The notes under the pieces: model-generated
What the model was told of the DNA's origin: nothing
Databases searched by the model: none
Seen by the model: only the letters and a program-made list of their open reading frames with translations
Shown: in pieces, positions 35,061 through 45,440 of the stretch
How positions within the stretch are numbered: position 1 is the stretch's first letter
Layout: each line of letters opens with the position of its first letter
Position numbers and translations under genes: made by a program
Assembly (NCBI RefSeq): GCF_037038585.1
Contig: NC_092560.1
Span: 84,987,549 to 85,051,548, forward strand
Reading direction: 5' to 3'
Length of the DNA: 64,000 nucleotides
DNA from: Patagioenas fasciata
Taxonomy: Eukaryota; Chordata; Aves; Columbiformes; Columbidae

Positions 35061-36899
35061 GCAGACTCGTGCGGCGGAGGCGAGCGGGGGAGCAGAAGGT
35101 ACAACCGAGCCTCCTTCAGGGCTGCTTTTTGCGCCCAGAATAACCATTGGGAAGACTCAGAGTGGACTAAAGCAGGAACGGGCTTCCTTCCTCGCCAGGG
35201 CTTGTCCTGCCCGCTGGGGGCGCGGGGTGGTGGCTGGAATGGGTGGCTTTTCCCGGGATAAACCTCCAGCGTCCTCCTTGCTGCAAAAGTGCTTTATTTT
35301 CCTTTTGCTGTTGGGACCAAGCTCCAGGGCCGGCTCCTTGCAGTGGCTCCTGCATCCCGAAGAGCAGGTGGGAGCTCGCACAGCCGGGTGCTTGCGCTGG
35401 GGCTTTGGTGCTGCCAAAATGAGTCCTGTCCACACACCTGCAGGGTTCTGGGCAGGACTGCGTTGTGTTCTCTGAACTTCCCTCCTCTCTCCAAGGTCTC
35501 CCAAGTCAAATATTGAAGCTCTATCCCCATCATTAAAATCCCTTATGCTTTCATCATCGGTTGTCCCCAGGAGCTGGGACTGTTAATAACATGCTAAGCA
35601 AACCGTGTGGTTTCACTGCAACCGTCAGAGGCTCCTTTTCCCAGGATTGCTCAGCATTAGCCTAACCCAGCCTCACTGATTCCAGAATGAGATCGATGCT
35701 GAGCAAATCCTACCATTAATGCTTTGACCCCACCTTGTATTGCTTTTTCACAAGGGCACGTGCAGAGATGTCATATTTTAAAAGCACTAGTGTGGGAAAA
35801 ATTAACACGAAGGATTTTTAACAGAGGACTAATAAATAAAAGAAAAGCCAAGTGTGGAAATAAATAAAATTACCACATAAAAAGCGATCCTGGGTAGGAA
35901 GGACAAGGAGGGAGGCAGAAAGCTGGAGAACAAAGATGGATTCTGAGGGCTGGTGCAGAGGAGGACACACAAGCTGAGTGCCGGGCTGACACCACGTGGG
36001 GCAGGGGGAAAGGGATAAACTGGTGGGATAGAAACAGGAGTGGCTTCGATATTCCCAAATCTGTCTGAGGAGCTCGTGGCCTGCAGGCTTTTGAAGGGCA
36101 GGGATAAACCGCCAGGGCTGGCCCTGGGAAGCCAACCGCTGGCTGGTGTCAGTGGTGGTTGATGGAGCTCGAAGAGCCTGATCTTGCCGTCAGAAGCATC
36201 TTCAGCGTCTCATTTAGGGGTCAGCGTGAAGGGATAAGTCGTCAGACACATGATTACAGTATTATTTATGTAATACATATCTATATGATTAAGTTACTCA
36301 CTCTGTAGCTACAAATGTGATTTAGATTTATGTGTTTAACCACCTACCTACTTTGGTTTGTGAACGAGCAGTTCAGCTGCAGGGATATCCAGCATCCAAA
36401 GGAGCAAGAACACGTTTGGGCTTTGTCCTTTGCCGTGGTTTTGTCCTCGGTGCAGAGGGGACGGAATCCAGTTCTTCACAGGGCTATTTGCAGACCCCGT
36501 GTGTTGCTCATAAACGTGCTCAGCGTTTCGGGGCCCCTAGCACCACCGGCACACCAGCCCGGCCCGGCTCAGCCGCATTTCAGCTGCTCTCCCCCAGACA
36601 GACCCCGGGTAAACTGCAACATCTGCTGATTTTGTAGCGTGGATTGAGACCGGCGAAGGACCTTGGGCACGACCATTAAACCGCTCGCTTGTGAAACCCA
36701 ACCGGATTAAAACAAAGTTTTCCCTGGAGAAATATTTCAGTGGCGAACAGCAGAGCGGGGCAGACTGCAGAGCTCTGGCCCTGCTCCTCCCCGCTGCTTC
36801 TGCTCCCTTCTCGCTTTTGCTCACACCCCCAAGCCCTGCCCTGGGTGCAGAGGCCCCCGCAAGGTCCCTGTGCTGGGACAAGCCCCAGCTTGGGACACA
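35061..36899. other. No gene seen; AT-rich 36240-36345
   Basis: Mostly mixed unique sequence. The segment 36240-36345 is AT-rich (TTATTTATGTAATAC). Open frames of up to 115 codons at 35157-35504 are unsupported. Confidence 0.45.
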
Positions 36900-37462
36900 G
36901 TGACACCTTGTGACACCCCGTGACACCGTGCACACCCCACGGTACCGTGCACACCCCATGCACTGTGCACACCTGTGACACCATGCACAACCGTGACATT
37001 GTGCACACCCGTGACACCGTGCACACCCATGACACTGTGCACACCCGCGGCACCGTGCACACCCATGACATTGTGCACACCCATGACACTGTGCACACCC
37101 CACAATACCATGCACACCTGCGACACCGTGCACACCTGCGGCACCGTGCACACCCATGACATGGTGCACACTCGTGACACGGTGCACACCCACGGCACTG
37201 TGCACACCCCACAATACCATGCGCACCCGTGACACCATGCACACCCGTGACACCATGCACACCCGTGACACCATGCACACCTGTGACACCATGCACACCC
37301 GTGGCACCGTGCACACCCATGACATGGTGCACACTCGTGACACGGTGCACACCCACGGCACTGTGCACACCCCACAATACCACGCACACTCCATGACACC
37401 ATGCACACCCGTGACACTGTGCACACCCCGCGGTCCCATGCACACCCCACAACACCGTGCCA
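36900..37462. repeat. Minisatellite 12: 18 bp unit, about 30 copies, 163 bp higher-order unit
   Basis: The unit is GCACACCCGTGACACCAT, exact over 37216-37290, with point variants elsewhere and occasional 15-21 bp units. A longer block is duplicated: GACATGGTGC at 37158 and 37321 starts two near-identical stretches 163 bp apart. Minus-strand open frames (Cys/Val/His-rich, up to 313 codons) start outside but are carried by the array. Confidence 0.96.
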
Positions 37463-38690
37463 CACCACCCAGCAGCACCTGGACGGAATCCTGGCCGTTT
37501 CGAGGTCAGCGGCAAATCCTCCATTTGCTGCAGCAGGGACAGGATTTTGCCCGAGGTGGCTGCAGATGTTCAGAGATGCCCCAAGGCCCTGCAGATCACC
37601 GTGGCTTCGTTTGCTACCTTTTGCGTCTCCTTTGCCTCGCTGCCCTCCGGCGCAGCCCGTGGATCTCCCAGACCCGACTGCTGTGCAGAATCAGTGCGTG
37701 CGGGGCCAACCTCTGCTCTGGAGCCGTGGCCGGGCTGCGGGAAGTCTGGAGGCAGCATTCATATCACAGTTATCATGGGGTGCTTGTGCACAGAAGCTGC
37801 GGCTGAATCCAGCTTTCCAGCCCTGGGTGGCGGTGGTTGCACACCAGCAACCATGAAGACATGGTCAGTGTGGAGCTATGGTGAGCAAGAGTATAAACCA
37901 GATTAATAATTCTGTGTTGGCCAAGGGAACAGTTCAGTAAGAGGGACAGAGGGTACTACGTTTTGTCTGTCTACCACAGTATTTTCAATACCTGTATGAT
38001 TAAAGAGCTCAAATCCCATTTCCAAAGGAACCTGGGAATCAAAACCATTCTAATCCAAAACCAAATCTCCTTCTTTATTTTCTTTTGGAAGACTGCAGAG
38101 GAGAGAGTTTAGGATTCTCTGGAGAGACCAAGATGTGTGGAAAGTAAAGAACTTACTAAGCAAAGGTTTATTTTTCATACTTCGTAGCTATCTGAGAGAA
38201 TCCTGTGATGGGTTTATGACGTGCAAAACCAGGTCATAAAGATTTCCTTCCAAAGGAGATGTCCATGCATGCAGAAGAATGATTCTTCTTCTAGGAGGGT
38301 CTGTAGCACCTGTGTAAAGAGTTTTGCATGCAGACCCAAGTCCGTCCCGCCTGTCTCCTGACATCTCCATCACCTGCGGTCAATGTTCCCAGTGCTGCGC
38401 TGGATCCTCGGTGTTAATTGATAAGCAGGTTTGGCTCAGGGTGCCGTGGAGGAGCCGTGGCCAATGTTCTCCTGCCGTGCTCTGCCGGAGCTGCTGTTAC
38501 CAGCTCTGCAGCCACAGCAGGCTCAAGGCGGCTCCAGCACCGCGCTGTCAATCGGCGCTGGTATCGCCTCCCTCCCTTCGGGAGAAATGCTTCTGTAATA
38601 AAACCAACGCGTTTAAAAATAATGCCCAGTGCTTGTGTTTCAATCACACGCCGATAAAATGGCTGTTGCAGGAACGCGACAATGTGATGG
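37463..38690. other. No gene seen; unique sequence
   Basis: GC-rich unique sequence, then mixed sequence. Two + strand frames of 151 and 216 codons extend out of minisatellite 12 into this region but have no recognisable domain. Confidence 0.45.
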
Positions 38691-39140
38691 AGCCTTAAAT
38701 TGCCGGAGTCGTTGCTGATGAGACTATTACACATGTAAATAGATTGTCATAGAGAACCGCTCGCGAGAAATTCGTCACATGCAGACAGTAACTTCAGAAA
38801 GCCAAAATAACCAGTAGGTATTAATCAGTAGTTGAGGTCTGCAAATATTTGCTTGTTTCCATAGCGATCGGTAAGCCCACATACAAAAAAATACCTTTTC
38901 CCACATATGTTATCATCACTTCCTAATAATATAATCAGCAAACCATTTCTCAGGCAAGGCTGAGGAGAGAATAAACACCATTAATTAACAGATTTATAAA
39001 CTAGTGGAGGAGGAGGTGACAAATGAAGAATTGAGTGTAAAATGCATATATGAGCAGAAGATGATGGTTTGGGCCTTTTGCATTTCTCGGGGAAACTTCG
39101 CAAACTCTTAATTATCTCACCAAATACTATCTGCCTTTCT
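38691..39140. promoter_or_regulatory. AT-rich candidate element with an X-box-like motif
   Basis: Contains GTATTAATCAGTAG, CCATTAATTAACAG and, at 38855-38868, GTTTCCATAGCGAT, which approximates an RFX X-box. CpG-poor and repeat-free. Confidence 0.42.
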
Positions 39141-41030
39141 CCAAAAATAAAACTCCTGAGAACGGTTGAGACCACGCCGCGCTCTCACCCACTGAACGCA
39201 GCTCAGGAAGAACACAAAGCCGTGGCTGCCAAGTGTCAGAGCGGTTTATTTGAGGCAGAAAAGCGAGACTTTTGGCCTCGCTCTCCGAATCTCCGACGTT
39301 CTGTCCTGACGAAGGATGCAGCGCGGCTGGTCTGGAGCTGCGGGGCCGCGGCACATTACAGACCAGTGACATTGGGCCGGCTGGTAAATGAATCGTGTAA
39401 TTTGCGCGGCGCATACAGGATCGCACGCGGGAGCAACAGTTGTCTTAAATAATCAGTCCTGTGAACAGCGGGCTCCTGGTTGCCGCGCAGTCGTGTTTCC
39501 CATGGCGCCAGCAGCTTGGGGATCTGGGATCTGCCAAACGGGGCTGGTTTCTGCGGGACACACGAAACACAGGCACGCGTGGGTTTGTGTCGGGGCAAGG
39601 AAACAAACTGGAAAGCAATTAAAAATTTGTTTAGTGTACTAATGGAATGTATTCTGAAAATAAAACGGGCGAAAAATCCTCTCTGAGTTCCTGTCCAAAT
39701 GGTGCCCAACATGCACCTTTTCCAGAGCTGGCCCAGGACCTGCATGGCCAAGCTCAGGTGCCAGACTAAAAGGTCTTTAAAGGCCGCTTACCCAGTCCAG
39801 CCTGCTCAAGGTGTGTTGGACTGGACAACCAGTAAATGGAGCCTCCAAACCCACGGCGATTTTTGGAAATAAGACTGGTTTTGTTCAATACTGCCAAGGT
39901 AAAAGCTGAGTTATTAAAAGATGAATTGCCTTTTGTCTATGAAGGTAAAGAGCGGTAGCAAAGCTTTAAGACACGCTTTGCTTTACCTGGCCCAGCAGCA
40001 CCCAGAGGATTTGGCTCTGAGTTTCCGGGATAAAAGTGCATATTGGTGCTGGGGCAGCCAGGACGAGCAGTCACTCCCAGGGCATCGTCCTCGTCACCAC
40101 CAAGTGACACTGCACTGCGGAACGAAAGAAGAGATGTACCTGAACAGCAGCTTCGTGCAGAAAGCACTGTTGTTTGCTGCCTGCCGCCCGCACCGAACCC
40201 CAGGTCCCAGGATCGGGGTAAATCCACGAGTGTTTAGCAAAGCTCCAGCTGATTTAACACTACGCTGAACCAGACGAGCTTTTGGCACAACATCCACTGG
40301 CCATGAGCCCCGCTTAGCTGATCTTCATCTTCTCATGGTGCTTCTGGTCCTCACCAGCTCAGGTCCGGTGCACTTAGCGTAGTGCTGGCGTTATCTTAGG
40401 AGACCTCCAGGAGCTTTTCTCGCTGGGTATGGCAGTAGACTACCAAGTCACATCATCATAAAACATGAAGGAGTAAATAGCCAAAATAGTCAGCTTTTTT
40501 TCCTTCCTTGGTGCTGTTGACATTCCTAACGAAGAACCGAGAAAGCGAACATTTCCACACACTCCACTGAAGGAAGTTCACAGCAGACAGTGCTGATTTA
40601 TTTTTCGGCTTCTCCAAGTGTCCCATTTCACCTTTGGGAGGGTGGGGCGTGTTTTTGCGACACAGGACGAATGTCAGGTGGCATTATTAGGCAAGGAAGG
40701 CGCAAACCAGGTGCATTTCAAACCTGAAGACGCTGTGTGCACAACTGAGCCTCCAAACGTGCATTTGCTGTGCCTGATGGGCAGGCATCACCGCGCTGTG
40801 GAGCATCGAGAAGGCTTGGAAGAGCTCCCAAAAGCAGGGGTGTGCAAACCCTCCTTGCTCCCCAGACTTGGGGCTTTGAGAATCCATTCGGTAATTCCGT
40901 TTTGCGGCCCGAAAGGGGACGGGAGCGCCCGTGGCAGCTGGATAGCGAGCGGCGGCGCCGGTGATGGGTAACGTATTGCCATCTGTAAACACAACTGAAC
41001 GTATAGATGGGCCGCAACGTTTAACAATCG
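39141..41030. other. No gene seen; unique sequence
   Basis: Mixed sequence with open frames of up to 131 codons on both strands. The frames at 39921-40268 and 40618-40971 (+) look superficially protein-like but lack splice signals and recognisable domains. Confidence 0.42.
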
Positions 41031-42060
41031 CAAATGACATCTGAGTAATGTTGATTTTGTTTAGATGACAACCTCATTATGGCGCATAATTGCGAAGCAA
41101 TCTCCCAGTAAACACTGGGTTAAAAACTCCTGGAAGATTCTTGTTCTTCTCGTTATTAATTAGCATGTGTCCACTCCGCCAGATCCAGAGCCCAAACTTC
41201 ATTTGTTATGTTCAGCCAAATGCATGAATAGCTTTTGAGTAATTATTTTCCAACATCATCTAATACCTCTCTGCACATCAATTAAAAATCCTCTTAACAA
41301 GGAACTGCATTTTGTTTGAGATCAAATGCCTAGTCCAAAGCTGTATCAATCATGTAGAGCTAATTAGAGGGTCTGCTTTATATCATTTGTTTTACTTTAT
41401 TATTCTATTATACACTTCCTAATGAAACCAATTGAACAATTTTAAAATCTTTGTTCAATTAATTGAAGGCTTAAAGGCCAGCTACCTAGGCAGGCTGCTC
41501 CTGCTTTAAAAGGCAGGCATGTAAAGAAAGAAAGATCCCTACGTGTTCTGTATCTATTGGTTTGATGTGGCAAATGCTCTGCGGTTGTTTCTAAAGGTTT
41601 ATCACTATTTTTACATTGCTCTCAACCAGCTCACGGCAAAGCCACGAGGTTCGGTTACTTCACACAGTGAGTTCCAGTGGGCTGAATTTTGCATTACAGA
41701 GTCACAATTACAAGCAATGAAATACCATTAAACATCAGCTCCCATGCAAAATACCCACAGCATCTCCATTCTCAAGGTGGAGAAGTAGTTTTGCCACCAA
41801 GAGCTACTTTTACCCCTTCCGTGCTAATTTTAAATAGTCAGAATGGCCTAACTCCCCAAATATTTGTGTGAGGACATATCGTATGTCACAAAGCATATCT
41901 TAATTAATGTACAATCAGGGTAGTTAATGCTGGTAAAGTAGAACTAATTTTCTGCAGCTAGCTTGTCTAAATGGTCCCCTATGCAGCGAAAGTGAATGCA
42001 TTTCAACTAAATAAAACTGACAAATCAGCAGATGCTTAGGGGCTTCCAGCAAATGGACTG
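41031..42060. promoter_or_regulatory. Candidate conserved noncoding block with inverted SOX-like sites
   Basis: About 1 kb AT-rich and CpG-poor. At 41430-41460 a perfect 10 bp inverted repeat (AATTGAACAA ... TTGTTCAATT) with an 11 bp loop sets two SOX-like cores head to head. Other words include CGTTATTAATTAGC, GTAATTATTTTCC, CATCAATTAAAAATCC and GAGCTAATTAGAGG. Confidence 0.47.
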
Positions 42061-42640
42061 TGCTTCCTTTCTCATATGGGTAAGAAGGGGAAAAATAAGA
42101 ATGACTTTCACATACTGTCAGCTTGCTTTGGAGAAATCAAGCAGTATTATAGAAGCATTGGAGCAGAGGGAATTCAGAGTTAGACCTCTAGAAACCTGTG
42201 TTTCAGAGCTGAATTCCTGCTTCTTTTCAATAGCAAAGAATCCCTTGTATTCCCTAGAGGCTGGATTTGAGGAGATGCAGCTCTCCCGAGAGCGCCGTGC
42301 TTCTTCGCACCACGGCGCCTGGGTCAGCCCCAAACAGCACCCGCGGGGGCTGCGAAAAGCACCTGAGGAGCCCAAAGGAGGGAGAGGGAGAGGAAGAGGA
42401 AGAGGAAGATGCTCCGGGATGCTGGGAGAACTGGGACTGAAACACAGAGAAATCCCAAAAGGAGTGCCAGAAAGTGACTATGAATACTTATGGGTTCCCT
42501 GTGAATAATAAGCGGGCGTGGGCACAATATTTTACCATACAAACAGGTTTTACTTTGTTAAATGTCTAATGGGTGTTATGAAACTGCAGCAAAGTGCATC
42601 CTGACACTATGGGTGCTGCAGCTCTCCCGGAGGAAGCGCC
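42061..42640. other. No confirmed gene; 158-codon open frame and a purine-rich tract
   Basis: The + frame 42032-42508 is not repetitive for its first 110 codons. It then runs into an Arg/Gly tract encoded by a GGGAGAGGAAGA purine microsatellite at 42378-42410. No domain is recognised and the length is within chance expectation. Confidence 0.4.
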
Positions 42641-42990
42641 GGTGGGTGCATCCCCCAGATGTTGGTGTTGCTCCCCAGATGTGGATGCACCCCGCCCCCC
42701 CCCCCCCCCCCCCCCCGATGCATCTCCCCAGATGTGGTTGCAGCTCCCCGGATAGGGGTGCAGCCCCCGGATATAGGTGTAACCACCAGATGTGGGTGCA
42801 GCTCCCCAGATATAGGTGCAACTGCCAGATGTGGGTGCAGCTCCACAGATGTGGGTGCAACCCCCAGATGCATCTCCCCAGATGTGGGTGCAGCCCCCAG
42901 ATATGGGTGCAGCCCCCAGATGTGTGCGCAGCCCCCAGGCGCGGGTGCATCTCCCCAGCTGTGGGTGCATAGCCCAGATGTGTGCGCAGC
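42641..42990. repeat. Minisatellite 13: about 20 bp unit with an internal poly-C run
   Basis: The unit is AGATGTGGGTGCAGCTCCCC, with 19-21 bp variants (AGATATAGGTGCAAC...). About 16 copies are interrupted by the homopolymer at 42695-42716. All reading frames crossing it are Cys/Gly/Pro-rich artefacts. Confidence 0.95.
42695..42716. repeat. Poly-C homopolymer, 22 bp
   Basis: An uninterrupted run of 22 cytosines inside minisatellite 13. Length in an assembly is unreliable for such runs. Confidence 0.95.
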
Positions 42991-43660
42991 CCCTTGCCGC
43001 AGGTGCCCACCATCCTGGGGATGATCTCTGGTGTGCAGTCCCCAGGTGTGAAGGTGCTGGTGCTGAGCCATTCGGGAGCTGATCAGACCCCTGTTTTCTG
43101 TCCCTCCACAGCCTGTTTTCTGTTCCTCCTCCCTCGTGAAGGGAAGCGGGGGAGCATCCTTTTCAGATTATCCGAGCATCCTGTTTGGAGAGTTTTTGCC
43201 AATACGAGCAGCTACATTTTACATCCAGCTGAGAAACAAAACCAGACACAAAAAAAAATCAACAGGACTTGTGGGTGTCGAAAAAGAACAGCCCTCCCTT
43301 GTCTGTGGGGCCTCGGTCAGTTCTGAGCTCCAGAAGAGTCACAGGGAAAGCTCGCCTGTAATTAGTTTGGTGCTAAAGTGGTGTGAGCTGGAGGAAAAGC
43401 AGAAAAAGGCTGTTAAGACTGGTTTGAAATTGTGCACCATTTAATTACCTTCCTGGGGTGACAGAAACAGCCCTTGTGATGGCGTAAATCCCTTTCACAC
43501 GTGAGCCCAGCCAGAGGCACACCGGTTCACATGGCCCTCAGCGCTCACGGGGATTTGGAGCGGTGGTTGGGAAGGAAATCTGGCGGCCCCGTCAGCCCGC
43601 TCGCTGTCTCTGGATCTGGAGCTGTGTGACCCCCATTCTGCACCAGCTCTGTGCTTGCAG
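42991..43660. other. No gene seen upstream of the exon candidate
   Basis: Unique sequence. A 102-114 codon pair of overlapping frames at 42982-43444 has no splice context. Confidence 0.45.
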
Positions 43661-43798
43661 AATGATTTGTACCACAAGCTGATTGACAGGAGTGCCTTCA
43701 ACACCTATATTGTCACCATTTTTTCCGAGGAACCTGGAGCTGTATTCCTGCCTCTCAGAGCAGGGATGCGGTTTGAACCTGAGACTTCAATTTCCCAG
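43661..43798 (+). CDS. Candidate internal coding exon, 46 codons, unrecognised protein
   Basis: The segment is 138 bp, a multiple of three. It follows GTGCTTGCAG and is followed by a textbook donor, CAG|GTGAGT. Only the frame starting at its first base is open; the other two stop within the first seven codons. The peptide starts NDLYHKLIDRSAFNTYIVT and ends ...RFEPETSISQ, mixed hydrophobic and charged, with no low complexity. Against it: the interior resembles an antisense MIR (CACCATTTTTTCCGAGGAAC, then CAGAGCAGGGATGCGGTTTG), in MIR order with part of the core missing. It may therefore be a chance open frame or an exonised SINE. I do not recognise the protein and infer no function. Confidence 0.33.
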
Positions 43799-44573
43799 GT
43801 GAGTGCCCTGTTGAGGAAGAAGTGCGGCATCTCCTCAGCTGAGCGTGAGGGCAGCAATCCTCCCAGTTAATTGTTAATTAACACGAACTCCAGGCCCAGC
43901 ATGGAGACGCAGGTTTTCCTGCCTGCACCGGAGCGGTGATGACTCCCTGTTCCCGACTCGTGGCTCCACACATGTGCAAAGTTCACTGCCAACCACTGTG
44001 CAATGTGCTTACATCAGCATCCCCAAGATAAGATGCCGAAGCAAGGTTACTGCACGCGTGCGCGTTTGTTGGCTGGAAGATTTCACAAGCTCTGATGGCC
44101 ACGTGGCGGTCGGAGCATGCGAGACTGCGTGATGGGTTTGCGAGGAGCTGTGGCAAAAGGAGCCTGCGGGGCCGTTGGCGGAGGCGCTGGGGCTCGGGGC
44201 GCAGCGGTGAGTCAGGAGGGGGCTGCAACGCCTGCGGACACAGAAGGGACCAGAACAACTCCATGGGGAGGGAAACCGGCCTTGCAAACAGAGCAAATGC
44301 AGAGCGAGTACATGCAGGGACTTGGAGACTGAGAAAATAGCTCTAGCACGCCTAAAGACCTGGGCTGAAACTCACCTTTGTCGTGAGCATTGTTATTCAG
44401 CCTACAGAACGTTTAATTCACATTTACGGTCTCGAGATAGGGCTTAAGTAGGACGTGTTGGTCACCTCGTGCTGGCCGCAGCACAGGGATGTGTTCAGCT
44501 TGAGTGAACACGGAACCCTTGGCTTGACAAGAGGAGACGCTCCTGGCACTGCGCCGGGCTTGGCTTCCACACG
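43799..44573. other. No gene seen; unique sequence
   Basis: Downstream of the exon candidate the frame stays open for 24 more codons and then stops. The rest is mixed to GC-rich unique sequence without supported features. Confidence 0.45.
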
Positions 44574-44642
44574 GAACCGGGAGCACCGGGAGCACCGGGA
44601 GCACTGGGAGCACCAGGAGCACCGGGAGCACCGGGACCAGCC
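44574..44642. repeat. Minisatellite 14: 9 bp unit, about 7 copies
   Basis: GGGAGCACC is repeated with few changes (ACTGGGAGC, CAGGAGCACC). The flanks are unique sequence. Confidence 0.93.
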
Positions 44643-44879
44643 CTCCAGACACCAGAAACCAGGCTGGCCATCCCGCCTCTGCCTTCTCTGCGGTTTACAA
44701 CACTCGGAAGGGAACGCGACCCTGTGCTCATGTTGGTTTTTATGGACATCAGCTTGCGATGTCCCCGCAATTAACACGTACAAAGACGAAGTGACGGTCC
44801 CCCCCGCGCCCCTGGTCGTGCTTCACATGGGCCAGGATCTTCTCCTCGGCCAGAACACAAGAGAACGGCCATCTGGAAA

Positions 44880-45440
44880 TTAATTTGGAACAAAGTGTAA
44901 AGAGAGAGTATTTTTGTGATCCGGTTCTTTAGGTGACATTATTTAATTTATTTATACAAAGGAACGAATATGGAGCCAGATGCAAAACAGAACTTGAGAG
45001 GCAGAGAGCACATTGTTCTGTTCTCCTTCTGTAAAGAGCCAATTATTCTCCTTTAAGTCCTTTAGTTTCAGGGGCTGACTGAGTAGTTTAAGGGATAAAA
45101 GTATTAGCCTTTCATCTGCAGGATTCAAGTGCCGGTCCTCAAAGGCAGACCAAAGCAAAATGAAGTGGCTTGTCTTATTTTGCTTCTTAATGTATTATTA
45201 TATAATGGCATTATTAAACATTAGTGAATAGAGAATTAAAATTTGCAGCGCTGACGGCTGATTAATTTTTTTTTAAAGCGAAAATTTTCACTCATCATCA
45301 AAAATATAAATTAAATCTTTTAAGGCAACTTTCAAGGAAAGCACAATGCTTGCTATTTGCTGTAACTATAATGCTCCTTTTCGTAATATTGTAATCAGGG
45401 CGCATTTACTTTTAGCTACGGAATAAAACAGTTTCCAGTC
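44880..45440. promoter_or_regulatory. AT-rich candidate noncoding element
   Basis: CpG-poor, with TTATTTAATTTATTTATAC, GCTGATTAATTTTTTTT, ATTATTAAACATTAG and AATATAAATTAAATC words. A tRNA-like SINE remnant at 45070-45146 lies inside it. Confidence 0.42.
45070..45146 (+). mobile_element. Possible tRNA-derived SINE remnant
   Basis: An A-box-like GACTGAGTAGTTTA at 45077-45090 is followed 44 bp later by a B-box-like GGATTCAAGTGCC at 45121-45133. This is the spacing found in tRNA genes and tRNA-derived SINEs. Acceptor-stem pairing is poor, so it is not a functional tRNA. The SINE family is undetermined. Confidence 0.35.

Noticed and set aside
42032-42508. 158-codon + strand frame
   Set aside because: Ends in an Arg/Gly tract from a purine microsatellite. 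No domain, no splice pair, length within chance.
45070-45146. Functional tRNA gene
   Set aside because: A and B boxes are spaced correctly, but acceptor-stem pairing and a convincing anticodon arm are lacking.
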